Of a DNA stretch of 64,000 nucleotides, positions 50,865-62,263 are shown in pieces. The stretch is from Psococerastis gibbosa (taxonomy: Eukaryota > Arthropoda > Insecta > Psocodea > Psocidae): assembly GCA_963971405.1 (NCBI GenBank), contig OZ020484.1, positions 3,224,001-3,288,000 of the forward strand, read 5' to 3'. A program made the position numbers and the translations under genes. The notes beneath the pieces are model-generated. The model worked only from the letters and a program-made list of their open reading frames with translations. It was not told where the DNA came from and made no database searches. Position 1 is the stretch's first letter. Each line of letters begins with the position of its first letter.

Positions 50865-51005
50865 GCCCTCTCTTATACACTCAACCTTGGACCACCTGCT
50901 TTGCATGCCCTCTAAAGCACGGCCCGAAAAAGTAGCAAGTGTGGGTCTCGAATTCTCGAACGAACAACAGTTCAGGTCAATGTCTGTACGACTTCTCTAC
51001 TAGTC
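50865..51005 (-). repeat. SINE copy with partial head
   Basis: Minus strand: a degenerate head ('acagacattgacctgaac', 'cgagaattcgagaccc') and the body up to 'gagtgtataagagagggctt'. It confirms that head and body belong to one SINE family, as at 1275-1491. Confidence 0.55.
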
Positions 51006-51189
51006 CTTTTTTTCTCTAACGCCTGCTTTCAGCTTTTCAGCTTTAAGCAACCCTGTCGGCCTGGCGTGGGCAGTGAGTCTGTTTAAGGGCAGACTCCTTC
51101 ACCTCGGGGGAAATGGGAGTTGACTGACAGGGTGGACTTCCTAATTATAGCGGATTCCGAACCACTTGGGGAGCATAGTAAAGTCACAC

Positions 51190-51600
51190 GATTATGGGCC
51201 AACCGGAGTCGCCCATATTCCATTTTCGGTTCAAACTTCAATTTCTCATGAAATATATATGGACCGCAGAACAATGAAAAAATGCTGAATGGCAAGACGA
51301 ATTTTTTCTCCTAATTTTGATACGTAGTATGTGGCCTTAACCAACCCCAGTTCACCACAGTTGATGAACTCCGTCAACTAGAACTCCTGAGTGACCGTCA
51401 TTTTTTGCGTATCAAGTTCACTAACTATAGCCCATCGGTATTGATGAATGCAGCATAGGCCTACTATGTATCAAAATTGGGAGAAAAAATTCTTCTAGCC
51501 ATTCAGCATTTTTTCATTGTTCTGCGTTCCATGAGAAATTAAAGTTTGCACAGATTCCTATCGGCGACTCCGGTTTGCCCTTAATTCGGAGGTGACCAGA
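51190..51600. mobile_element. inverted-repeat element, ~140-bp arms
   Basis: The left arm ('ccaaccggagtcgcccatat', 'gaacaatgaaaaaatgctga', 'cctaattttgatacgtagta') returns inverted at 51460-51600 with small gaps, around a ~130-bp spacer. No coding capacity and no clear target duplication. Confidence 0.6.
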
Positions 51601-52401
51601 ACTCGACACGAGCTTAAATTGCCTAAGCGCGTTATCATGTCCCACCATGTTCCCCTGCCAACGCTATGCACATCATGTTGGCAGCGGTTTGAAACACGGC
51701 ACACGCATGGGCGCCGGTTCCATAAGGCTTGGTATGGCCCGGGCCATGCCAATATTCAGATTGTGAGCCATACCAATACTTTTAGGAATAACTGCCTCAT
51801 ATTTTAGTGTATTTTGATCGATAAATAAATTCACTATTTTACATTGCACTTATTTAGAACAAATCCTATAATTTATTATGAAAATTAAAAATTAAAGGAA
51901 ATAAAATAGTCAAATCGATTATTTAAATCGAAATTGGCGGGAGCGCTGAAGAGAGTTGGCGCGTAGATGACTGTCCACCTCGGCTAGGCTGATCTTTGTC
52001 ATAAGCTAAGCATATACAATTTAGATGTGGCAAATCGAATCCTCCCGCGAAAAAAAGATTTCCTGGGGCAATGTTGGGCCATACCAATAATTTTCACAAC
52101 TCGGCGCCCATGGAAACACGCCTGGATTCAACTTGGTAAGGCTGTTGGCTCTTTACAAGTCCTAAACATATTAATTAATTCCAGAGGCGATATCTTCTAA
52201 GCAATTGGGGACTGAATGCTGCCGAAGATGTCCGGTTTACTGTTCTGGACACCACCCATTTGCTGTCCACTTCTGCCCTCTGGTCCCTGCATGATTGATG
52301 ACCTGCATTAAGCGAATGACCATGACACCATGCTGGTCAATTTTGGACATTGACTTAATGCGTGCTGGACACGTGAAGTAAGTAAGGAATATTCTCTATT
52401 T
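51601..52401. other. no gene seen
   Basis: Mixed unique sequence. Open frames on both strands around 51558-51807 have no recognisable domain. Confidence 0.4.
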
Positions 52402-53651
52402 TTGCTTTCCAATTTAAACGAAGTACCTATGAGGAAAGCTTTGTGATGGTCAAAATTTTCAACTCCGAGATTTTAACGGATTTACACGTTTTGAGGTCAC
52501 AGGAACCCAAAAAAATGGTTTTTATGGTATGTCTGTCTGTCACTCTGTCTGTTCATCGATGTCAGGGCAAACTACTCTGTCAATTGAAATTTGGCATATA
52601 GGTTCACAAAAATTATGCCTCGGGAATTTTTTTTATTTTGGGGTAACTCAATTTTGGGAGGTTTTATTCTCAAAAAAACATCTAAACGATTTCTATTAAA
52701 TTCACATACATATGTTCAATATTGAAGTCATTACTAATGTTAATAAAATTTAAAGGGTCGCTTGCCCCTTGATAGTTTGCTTCTGGGGGTAGAAAAATAA
52801 AAATAACTAAATTTAAATGAGAAATAACTAAAAAATTAATTTTTCTGAGAAATCTTTCTATCGATGATTTCTACAATACCTTCAGGAATATTTTACCTGT
52901 TAAATAGAGCAATGAAACCGGACAGCAGGTTGCCTTCCCAAAAAAGTATTTGGTTTGGTGCAAATAATTTCTTTTTTGAATAAATGATAAAAAATTCACG
53001 GTCGAACGCAATGCGTGCCCTGCCATTATTATTGTTCGGTACTGTCTTGGTCTGACCGATCTGGAATATGCAATGCCATCGATTAATTCAGCGCTTTGGG
53101 ATGGGTGATATCCCAGGCCGTTGCCAGAGGGGGTTGAGGGGGTCAGGTACCCCCCCCCCCCTCCTCCTGAAAGTACACTAGATAGAATGGAGTTTTAAAG
53201 ATTTTTAAATATATTGAGATTACCTCACCTCCAGTGACGTCAGGTGGACCCCCCCCCCCAGAGACATCCAAAATTTAACCATAGGAAACTTATTTCTGAA
53301 GAACCAGTAGAATCCGGGCTGATAGGCGGTGGTAGAAATGAAAGCGAACTTCCACGGCTCATCAGTCCGGATTCTACTTCTTCAGCATAGTCACTGCTGA
53401 GCCTCCGAGATACAATCTTAGAAGTCTACGCAGTTCCACTGAAGATGTCGACCGCAGATGTTGACGAAACGTTTGGAAGTTCGCTTTCATTTCGACCACG
53501 GCCCATCAGCCCGGATTCTACTGGTTCTTCATTCGACTCCGGCCGTGAAAGCCTTTGCTGCTACAAACTTATTTATCATGAAATTACTCATTTTCTCAAT
53601 ATACTAATTGATAAATTGGAAAGCATGTTCGAGTAAACTAGGACCGGTTCT
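52402..53651 (+). mobile_element. helentron-like element, long variant, with foldback insertion
   Basis: Complete from ttgctttccaatttaaacga to gtaaactaggaccggttct. It includes the extra G/C-run segment (53060-53225) and TGACGTCA (53235-53242) beside a poly-C run. The copy is split by the foldback element 53296-53564, so it is older than that insertion. Confidence 0.7.
53296..53564. mobile_element. foldback element, 10-bp target duplication
   Basis: aaacttattt flanks both sides (53286-53295, 53565-53574), and removing one copy restores the helentron-like sequence. 'gaaccagtagaatccgggct' near the left end pairs with the inverted copy at about 53508-53527; the right arm is ~35 bp longer. It shares its middle ('gaagtctacgcagttccact') with the elements at 46861 and 50341. 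The short plus-strand frame across it is not a gene. Confidence 0.75.
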
Positions 53652-54889
53652 TTTATTTTCTTTACTAATTTTTAATGGCCGACCTTGATATTACCTAACA
53701 TAGTTTACAGACTTTACCTACAATGGCCTTAGGGTACCATAGCTTACAGTAGAGTTGCCATCTGACATCTGACTTTTGAGAAGGAAAATAAAGAGTACAG
53801 TATTTAAAAAAGAGTACGGTATATTTACATTTCAATGAGTCAAAACTACGCCGAAAATACACTTTAACATTGAATTGTAAATGAGGGTGTTCGAATTACG
53901 TGCTATTTACTGTTCAAAACAAATTTTTTATAGGTTTTCGCAGAATTTAACAGATTCTTACTTTTTTGAAAGCTTCCAAAAGCCTCTTCACACTGCAAAT
54001 CTGAAATTCTGGAAATACACACTCAATTTCAAACAATTTTCGTTCGAGCTAGACAGTCTTTTCTTAGTCAATGTCCCTAAATTTAAATTACATCCAAAGA
54101 AAATATTTTGCTTCTTACATGTTTCAGAAAAAGCGTATTTTTGCGTACCGGTAGCCTAATCTATTGACTTTCAGTTTGTAAAGTACATCTTTACACATGT
54201 ATGGAAAAGAGTAAAATACTCTGAAATAGAGCACTGTTGGCAACCCCAGCTTACTGTGGCTTTTATTATAATTGTATTTTTCATATTAAAAATTACTACT
54301 ATACATTTGGTACTGCTACAGTACCAGGTTAATTATTTGAACTCAGACTTTAGGCCCCAGAAATTCGTGAAAAACAAATATTTTTTGTTGTAATACAATC
54401 ACAAGTGACAGGGACATTAGTGAAATTCTATACCTATGGTTGTTATTTCAAGAAAGGTTTCTTAGTTCCTAACCCCTGCGTTGTCACAAAAGAGCACAAA
54501 CATTTATTTACAATGCAGACTAGTGGAGTCCGAAAGTGTCCCCCACCCCCATGGTGCATCCAATATATTCAAGGAATGCACTCTGCTGTCTGCACTGTGT
54601 TCGATGCTAAGCTTAATGAATTACCCCATGCAGCCCATGCAGGAATGTAAGGACCACTCAAGTTGTGGAGTTGTAAACAAGGCCGTATTTATTTTATGAG
54701 GGGGATACAGGGGTTCGGACACCCCCGTTGTGAAAACTTCCATCATGTTCATGCACAAATGACTAAGTATTTTCTTATCACTTATACTTTCATTCCTGAC
54801 CAGTCATTAGTCAAGGCAGTCTCTTCAAAAGGTCGTTTTTAAATTAAAGAAAAATAAATTTGTTCTGTTCTTTCCATATTTCAACTTGT
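53652..54889. other. no gene seen
   Basis: AT-rich sequence. The 92-codon plus-strand frame at 53881-54159 has low-complexity, Phe-rich composition and no domain. 54440-54700 contains diverged remains of the G-rich module ('ccccacccccatggtgc'). Confidence 0.4.
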
Positions 54890-55480
54890 TGTAGGCCTAC
54901 TAGTAGTATTTACTTCCTTTAAGTTTACTTTTCAGCATTCCTTTGTAAGCTTAGAAAAATCTATACCTACCTACATTTCCGCTGTTAAAATACGTTGAAA
55001 TGCGTGAAACCCAACTATTTTGCACTTAAATTTTCGAATTTTTCCCCCGGGGGAGACCACCGTCCCTCCCCCCCCCCCCTGTCACAGTGTATGAATGAGG
55101 ATTTCAGCATTCCTTTATAAGCTTAACAAAATCTATACTTTACCGAAGTTAAAATGCGTAAAACCGCACTTTTTTGCACTTGGCCGGTCTTATGCCAAAG
55201 TGAACCCAGCCCCAAATGGTGAAATTTTCAACTAAGTATATTCTGGTAGAGAAAAAAATACTGAACGTTCTGCCAGAGTGCTCCAAGTCGTAGGTTGCAG
55301 GATTTTATTAAGGATTTACTAGGTGATAAAGGATCAACTACAGAGAGCCTCAGACTTCTTCAAAATTGAATTTTTCAAATTCACATCATTGGCAGATGGT
55401 TCACTTTGGCATAAGACCGGCCACTTATAGTTTCAAAGTTTCCCCCGGGCCCCCTTCGGTAGTCGGTACCAATCGGCATC
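54890..55480 (-). repeat. G-rich module, two or three diverged units
   Basis: Reversed units of the dispersed module: 'cagcattcctttgtaagctt' twice (54934, 55108), 'aaaatgcgtaaaaccgcac', 'cccccgggggagaccaccgt' and 'cccccgggcccccttcgg'. Confidence 0.5.
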
Positions 55481-55638
55481 AGGCTCTTGAGCTTTTCTAA
55501 CAATGCACTGAAAATTAATGTGCCTAGTTTCGCTAAAAACAGACGAATTGCTCAATCGCTAAGAATTAATTTGGCTTTTCCGAAAATCTGTTCTGGGCCA
55601 GCCCTATGTAAAAACATGAATTTTCCCACCTATATAAT

Positions 55639-56371
55639 AGAACCGGTCCGAGTTTACTCGAACATGCTTTCCAATTTATCAATATTAGTAGATAGAAAAG
55701 ATGAATAATTTCATGGTAAATAATTTTCTTATGGTTAAATTTCCGATAACGGGGGGGGGGGGGGGGATTGTCCACCTGACGTCACCAAATACTTTTCTGG
55801 GAAAGCAACCTGTCCAGTTTCGTTACTCAAATTAACACTTAAAACATACCTGAAAGAAGAAATCATCGATGGAAAGGTTTCACAGAAAAACTATTTTTTA
55901 GTCATTTTTCATGAAAATTTAGTTTTTTAATTTTTTTAGTTATTTTCAATTTTTTACCCCCAGAAGCAAACTATCAAAGGGGCAAAAGACCCCCCGCATT
56001 TTATCAACATTAATAACAACTACAATATATGTGAATTTAAAAGAAATCGTTGGAGCCGTTTTTTATTTTAGTTTTTTGAGAATGAAACCCCTCCAAATTG
56101 AGATAGCCCAAAAAAAAAAAAAAATTCCGAGGTACGATTTTTGTAAACCTATTTGTGCCAAATTTCATCAAAATCGACCGAGAAGTTTGCCCGGAAATCG
56201 ATGCACAGACAGAGAGAGCGACAGACTGACTGAACGACAGACAGACATTTCGTAAAAACCACTTTTTTGGGTTCCTGGTACCTCAAAACGTGTAAATCCG
56301 TTGAAATCTCGGAATCGAAAATTTCGACCGTCACAAAGCTTTCCTTATGCTACGTATAAATTGGAAAGCAA
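55639..56371 (-). mobile_element. helentron-like element, internal deletion
   Basis: From agaaccggtccgagtttact with poly-G and CACCTGACGTCAC (TGACGTCA at 55777-55784), then a jump at about 55787 that skips the 'atggcagggcacgcaatgca' part. It continues to (gaca)n and 'tacgtataaattggaaagca' at the end. Both termini are present. Confidence 0.65.
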
Positions 56372-56889
56372 TAATGTATTTATTTTAAGACAATGTAATA
56401 CAACGCTTACCTAATCATCCCAGTTATTATTTTGGTAGGCCTATTTTATGTTTTAAAGTCCTAAAGCCTCCCCCCCCCCCAGAAATTTTGGGAATTTACG
56501 CCCATGGGGACAAAACGTCGGCTGCATGGCTGACTCTGCTGGACCGGCGACAACGATCTTGGCCCCTCGCTGAGACCGGAGACCCTCAATCCTCATGGCA
56601 GCTTGGCTCCATAGGACCTGCAACCCCGCTCGAGGTAACGAGGTAACGATAATTGACGATTCAATTCTCGAAGACAAGCAACAACAATAATCAAATCTTC
56701 AACAAGATTCACTAAAACTACACAATTATTGCAAACACAAACCAGTCATTCACAAACATGGAAAAAACAAAATATCACAATGCTAGGACCAAGACCTTGG
56801 GCAACGCAACACCCAAAATCCCACAATGTGCTGTCTCAACATGAGACAAGAACAAAAAATCTTCTCACGCACAAGAACGTTTCAGAATG
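56372..56889. other. no gene seen
   Basis: A short poly-C segment near 56470 and unique sequence. The minus-strand frame 56453-56677 has no recognisable domain. Confidence 0.4.
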
Positions 56890-56916
56890 TAGAAAAAAAT
56901 TAGACTTACTTACTTA

Positions 56917-58092
56917 CTAGCCAACGCCCACCCTTGGCATCTGAGCCATTTGGTGACGCGCTGACCAGTATAGACGAGCTATCCCCGCGAAGTCGTCCTC
57001 ATCATCCTCTATTGCGTCGTCAGTTAGGGCTGGGCAGTTAGGAAGGTGCGCAGCAGTCATTGGGGCGTAGTCGCACATAGGGCACGCATCGGACTCTAGG
57101 ACCCCAATGCGGTGCAGGTGAGATGCCAGGTAGTCATGTCCGGTGGTTGTTCTGAATGCTGCGACGCTCACGGCTCTAGGTAGGTGTTTTGGAATGGGCG
57201 AGTCGACGAGAGTTGCCCAGCTTTTTCCATGGCTGCTTCTTTGGAGGCGATCTTTGTTCCAGGCTTTTACTGCACTATTCACACTAGATTTTGCAGACAC
57301 GTATGACTGCGGGCAGGAGGGCTGCTGCATGGTGGTACCATTTTTCGCCAGCTCGTCGGCTTCTTCGTTTCCATTCACACCTACATGACTTGGGATCCAT
57401 TGCAACACTACGTTTCTGCCACTCTTGATGAGACTACTGATCTGCGCACGACAGCGGTTAGTTCTTTTGCAACTTGTCTCCTTGTTCGTTGAGAGAGCGA
57501 GGATTGCTGACTGGCAGTCGATGAGGAACACCACGTTTAGCTCGTGCGTAGTAGTTTGCAGTGTTTTGGCCGCTTCGTAAATTGCTGCGATCTCGCCGTC
57601 GTAGTTTGAAAGAGGGGAACCTACTGCCACTGAGCCTTTGAATTGGCCAAACACATAACCCGCACCTGTGTTTCCCGATTCAGGCATGGAAGACCCATCA
57701 GAGTATACTTGTAACCACTCTGGCGCTGGGTACTTGGTATGTATGGTTTCCAGGGTAGACTTTCTTAAGGCGTCTGCAGTTGATGCTTGTTTTGGGAGGT
57801 CGTGATTCTCAAGGCGGAGTTGAGCGGATGGGAGGGCGCCAACATGGTCTACGTGTAACGGGAATGGGTCAGCCTCCCCCAAGCATATGCCGTACTTCTC
57901 TTTTATTCCCTCCGTCATGGCTAGTGGAGTGACCTGAGTCTTCAGGCGGGAGGCCGCTTTCTTATATTGCTTCCATTTTTGGGGTAGCACCCGTTTTTGT
58001 CGTTCCCAGAAAGTGACAGCTGATTTTTCTCTGCGGCATTGAATTGGTTCGATCCCGGTTTCGGGAGACAAAGTTGCTCGCGTCCGTGGCAA
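56917..58092 (-). pseudogene. LINE ORF2 C-terminal part: RNase H domain
   Basis: 391 open codons. After the connection region ('GIEPIQCRREKSAVTFWER', 'AASRLKTQVTPL') comes a full RNase H fold: 'LQVYSDGSSMPESGNTGAGY' (first Asp), 'YDGEIAAIYEA' (Glu), 'VVFLIDCQSAILAL' (Asp) and 'WIPSHVGVNGNEEADELAK' (His and last Asp). The end carries 'GHDYLASHLHRIG', CPMC ... HLPNC, then QMPRVGVG and the stop. RNase H removes the RNA strand during second-strand synthesis in I/R1/Outcast-like LINEs. The domain is complete, but it is cut off from the RT by the inversion. The true junction lies somewhere in about 58060-58150. Confidence 0.85.
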
Positions 58093-58160
58093 ACCGCCAC
58101 ACGTGTCTCCTGGGTAACGCTAAATGAGCAACAGCGATTCGCCGCACCACGCGCCTGACC

Positions 58161-60660
58161 ATGAACTTGCGAATCCCCGTCAGAAAAACCGGCCCTTCTC
58201 AGGGCCTGGACACGGACCTCCGAATCATCTTCTGGAACGCCGGAGGTCTAAGCAACAGCAAATTTCTAGAGTTTAAACGAAGCGTCATTAAACAAGGCGC
58301 CGATATATATGTTACAGCAGAGGCGGGTGCTGCTACAGATACACCCGAATTATATTCTTTGACCGGCTATTCAAGCCACGTATTGAAAAGAAACCGCCAA
58401 GTAGCATCAGGAATCTTAGTGGGAATAAGGACTGACATCATTAGCAAAGTTAATATCATCCATGAGATGGAAGACTGTGACAAACTAGAACTAATACAAG
58501 TGGAAGTGTGGAAAAACACAAAACGCGCTACACTCTTCTTCCTCTACAACCCCCCTGAGAACGTCCCTATACTGCATACCCTTGAACAACGGCTTGAACC
58601 GAATAGCATTATCATTGGTGATTTCAACAGCCCCTCCACCAGATGGGGATACTCAAGAACTACTCGACCAGGAAAAAACCTGGAGAACTTCCTGGATGAC
58701 AACTTGCTGGATGTAATACACACTCCACCCACCTTCCTGTCCTTCACTGGCAGCCAAACAAGACCTGACCTGGTAATCACCCATCCGCATATAACAGGGA
58801 AGACAAAAGTCACACTGCTAGACGATGCTGCAGGATGTGGGCATCGAGCACTCGAAATTTCCTGCAAACTCGGAAAAGGAAAGCGTATGCTAAACAGACT
58901 GCCCAGATGGAATTTCAAAAAAGCTAACTGGGCCAAGTACTACCAACGCACAAATGAGGAGCTAGCCGATATAAACGTGACAAGCGTAGAAATCGCAGCG
59001 AAGGATATAACGGAAGTCGTTCTGCGCTGTGCGAAAGAATGTATCCCCAGAGGCCAGGTAAAGGTATACAGGCCCTTCTGGAACCCCACCCTGGAAAAAC
59101 TGAAGACGACAAGAAACAAGGCGAGACGCAAAGCGGAAGTATCGAAGACACCACAAGACTGTGTAGACCTCCGCAAAAAACAAGCCATTCTAACACAAGC
59201 TATTAAAACGGGAAAACGCAAGGCTTTCAAAAATTTTCTTAGTACACTCGACTTCCGGAAGGATGGAGTCAAAGCCCACCGATTTGTTTCGAACTTAAAC
59301 AACGACTCAAATAGGCAACAACAACTACCAATTCGAGGTGTTAACAAAGACCTGACTTGCCACAAGCAGATTGCAGAAGCATTATGCAAACACTATGTGA
59401 GAGTGAGCCATATAAAGACACATAAAAACTTAAAGACGAAGCTCTTGAAAGCTCCACCTCCCCAATGCCAGGACGAAGACATGAGCGCAATATGCATGAA
59501 TGACTTCACATTTTCGGAACTAGAGGAAGCCCTCCGACAAAGCAAGAAAAAGAAAGCAGCCGGCATCGACGGGATATTCCCAGAAATGATGGTAAACCTA
59601 GGCGATAAAGCTAAGTCCGTGCTCCTGAAACTAGTAAACCTAACATGGAATACCAGAATTCCGAGCCAGTGGAGAAAAAGTGAGGTAGTCCCAACCCTTA
59701 AGAAAGGGAAAGATCCGCGGAACTTAGATAGCTACCGCCCAATATCACTAACAAGCTCCATGTGTAAAATAGCGGAAAGAATGGTACTAAACCGCCTAGT
59801 GCGTGCAACTAACCGCTTCGGATGCATAGACGACGCCCAGGCTGGCTTTCGGAAACATAGGTGCACTATGGACCAAGTAGTAACGTTCACACAGCACGTC
59901 AAGGACGCATTCCACAGAAAAATGTCCACTGTAGCGATCTTAGTGGACCTAAAGGCAGCCTATGACACAGTATGGCGAGATATGCTCCTACACAAGATGG
60001 CCAAATGCGGGATAGCCGGAAAACTGCTTTCCTGGACAAAATCATTCCTAGGGGAACGACACCTTAGAGTTAGACTTAATAACCGCACGTCCAAATTCCG
60101 ACTGCAGCGACAGGGCCTAGCACAAGGTGCTGTTATTAGCTGCCAACTCTTCAATTTAATGATAAACGACGTACTAGAGGCCACTCGAAAGACTCCTGGG
60201 GTTGAATCACTACTATATGCAGACGATCTACTCATCTGGGCGTCCAGCAGTAACATAAAGAGCCTGGAAACAATTCTCAACACAACACTCTTGAATCTTG
60301 AAAAGTGGGCTGACGAAAATTGTCTCACTGTCAATACGGAAAAAACAGTCTACCAGGTACTTAGCCTATCAACCAGGCAACCGGAGATAGCTTTGGCTTA
60401 TAAGGGAATAAACCTAGAGAAACAAGACATATCAAAGTACCTCGGAGTATCGATCGACAAAAAAATGTCGTGGAAGCCCCATATTGACAATGCTGCGGAG
60501 AAAGCATCTAAGAGATGTCGCCTCTTGAAACGACTAACAGCCACCAAATGGGGAGCCACTCAAGATGTGCTGATCTCCACGTACAAGACCTACATCCGCC
60601 CTATCATTGACTATGGAAGTGAAGCAACTATAACGGCAAGTGCGAGCACAACATCCAAGT
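58161..60660 (+). pseudogene. LINE ORF2 N-terminal part: endonuclease + reverse transcriptase
   Basis: About 833 open codons. The endonuclease begins with 'LRIIFWNAGGLSNSKFLEFK' and has 'SIIIGDFNSPSTRWGY' near residue 150; the closing His motif reads CGHRALEI instead of the usual SDH.P. The RT shows 'KKKAAGIDGIFPEMM', 'SYRPISLTSSMCKIAER', 'VAILVDLKAAYDTVW' (motif A, about residue 594), 'GLAQGAVISCQLFNLM' (motif B) and 'SLLYADDLLIWASS' (catalytic YADD, about residue 686), then 'SKYLGVSIDKKMSW'. At 60660 the element ends, and the last four codons before the stop at 60674 come from the target duplication. The ATG at 58161 is one option; an in-frame stop lies 36 bp upstream. Confidence 0.88.
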
Positions 60661-60860
60661 TAGAAAAAAATTAGAAAAATTTTCTCTCTTCTAAAATGTA
60701 GCAGTACGATGGATTCAGTTTCTTTTTTCTTTTATGATAACAAAAGCATTTTCTTGGGACCCATGAGGTCCAATTGAACTGTACAATTGTTTTGTTTTTT
60801 TATTCAAATATATCCACCCTGCCAACCGGGTAGGCGGTAGGGGAAAAAAAGTTTTTTTTT

Positions 60861-61098
60861 TTCTTTCCAATTTATACGTAGTATAGGGAAAGCCTTGTGA
60901 TGGTCCATATTTTCGATTCCGAGATTTCAACGGGTTTACACGTTTTGAGGTCCCAGGAACCCAAAAAAGTAGTTTTTACGAAATGTCTGCCTGGCTGTCG
61001 CTCTGTCTGTCTGTTCATCGATTTCCGGGCAAAATACTCGGTCGATTTCGATGAAATTCGGCATGTAAGTTCACAAAAATCACACCTCAGGATCATTT
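60861..61098 (+). mobile_element. helentron-like element, 5' part only
   Basis: ttctttccaatttatacgta through (tgtc)n to 'atgaaattcggcatgtaag' and 'cacctcaggatca'. A second, complete copy begins at that point, so this one was truncated by it or the two were joined. Confidence 0.6.
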
Positions 61099-61099
61099 T

Positions 61100-61939
61100 T
61101 TGCTTTCCAATTTATACATAGTGTAAGGAAAGCTTTGTGATGATCCAAATTTTCGATTCCGAGATTTCAACGGATTTACACGTTTTGTGGTCCCAGGAAC
61201 CAAAAAAGTGGTTTTTACGAAATGTCTGTCGGTCGCTCTGTCTGTATGTCTGTCTGTCTATCTGCTCATCGATTTCCGGGCAAACTACTCGGCCGATTTT
61301 AATGAAATTTTGCATATAGGTTCACAAAAATCATAACTCGAGACCATTTCTTTTTTCTGGCTCAATTTGGGGGGTTTTATTTTCAAAAAACTCCAAAAAA
61401 ACGTCTAAAAAAATTATTTCTCAAAAACGGCTCCAACGATTTCTTTTAAATTGACATATATTATAGTCGTTCTTAATGTTAACAAAATGCCCCTTCATAA
61501 TTTGCGTGTGGGGGTAAAAAAATAAAAATAACTCAATTTTCATGAAATATGACTAAAAAATATATTTTCTGTGGAACCTTTCTATCAATGATTTTTACCT
61601 TCAGGTATGTTTTAGGTGTTCAATAGGGCAACAAAAATGGACAGGTTGCATTCCAAAAAAATATTTGCTTCTGTGCAAAAAATTGTTTTTTGAGAAATTG
61701 TAGAAAATTCCCGCTCCATGCCATGATTCATTGTTACTACTGTTACAATGTATTGGTCTGTTCGTTCCAGAATATGCAATTGAGTTTTAAGGGGTTTTTA
61801 ATAAATATTGAGGTGGACCCCCCCCCTCGAGGGGTCTGAAATTTAACCATAGGGAAATTATTTCCTATGGAATTACACATGTCTATATCTACTAATTTAT
61901 AAATTGGAAAGCATGTTCGAGTAAACTCGGACCGGTTCT
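61100..61939 (+). mobile_element. helentron-like element, complete
   Basis: From ttgctttccaatttatacat to gagtaaactcggaccggttc plus t. It has both sub-terminal inverted copies of gctttccaatttat and the terminal hairpin. The poly-C run is short (about seven to eight) and the CRE part is missing in this copy, which instead resembles 8280-8451. The end runs into another partial copy. Confidence 0.7.
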
Positions 61940-61940
61940 T

Positions 61941-62263
61941 TTATTTTGAGCTAACTCAATTTGGGGGGGGGGGGTTTATTTTCAATATACTCATAAAAAA
62001 CTTCTAAAAAAATTATTTCTCAAAAACGGCTCCAACGATTTCTTTTAAATTCACATAGGCCTATATTGTAGTCGCTAATAATGTTGACAAGATGCGGGGG
62101 GCGCTTGCCCCTGGATAGTTTCTATGATTGATTTCTACCTTCAGGCATATTTTAGGTGTTAAATTGAGTAACGAAACCGGACAGGTTACTTATTTAGTTA
62201 TTTTCTCTATCTACTAATTTTGATAAATTGGAAAGCATGTTCGAGTAAACTCGGACCGGTTCT
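61941..62263 (+). mobile_element. helentron-like element, 3' part
   Basis: Begins mid-element ('ttttgagctaactcaatttg'), skips most of the centre after 'aaccggacaggttactt', and ends at the hairpin (gagtaaactcggaccggttc, t). The three adjacent pieces 60861-62263 look like nested or head-to-tail insertions at the T-rich ends. Confidence 0.6.

Larger units (their letters stand above)
56890..60675 (-). mobile_element. RNase H-bearing LINE with 5' inversion (twin priming)
   Basis: tagaaaaaaattaga stands at both borders (56890-56904 and 60661-60675), a perfect 15-bp target duplication. Inside, the RNase H part and 3' end lie on the minus strand (58092-56905), and the endonuclease-RT part lies on the plus strand (58161-60660). 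Read along the minus strand, the 5' part is inverted relative to the 3' part, and the order of break points is what two-sided ('twin') priming gives. The 3' end is stop codon, (taag)3, duplication; there is no 3' UTR. The catalytic motifs are intact, so the copy is young. Confidence 0.85.

Noticed and set aside
53881-54159. 92-codon Phe-rich frame
   Set aside because: Low-complexity AT-rich sequence, no splice context and no motif.
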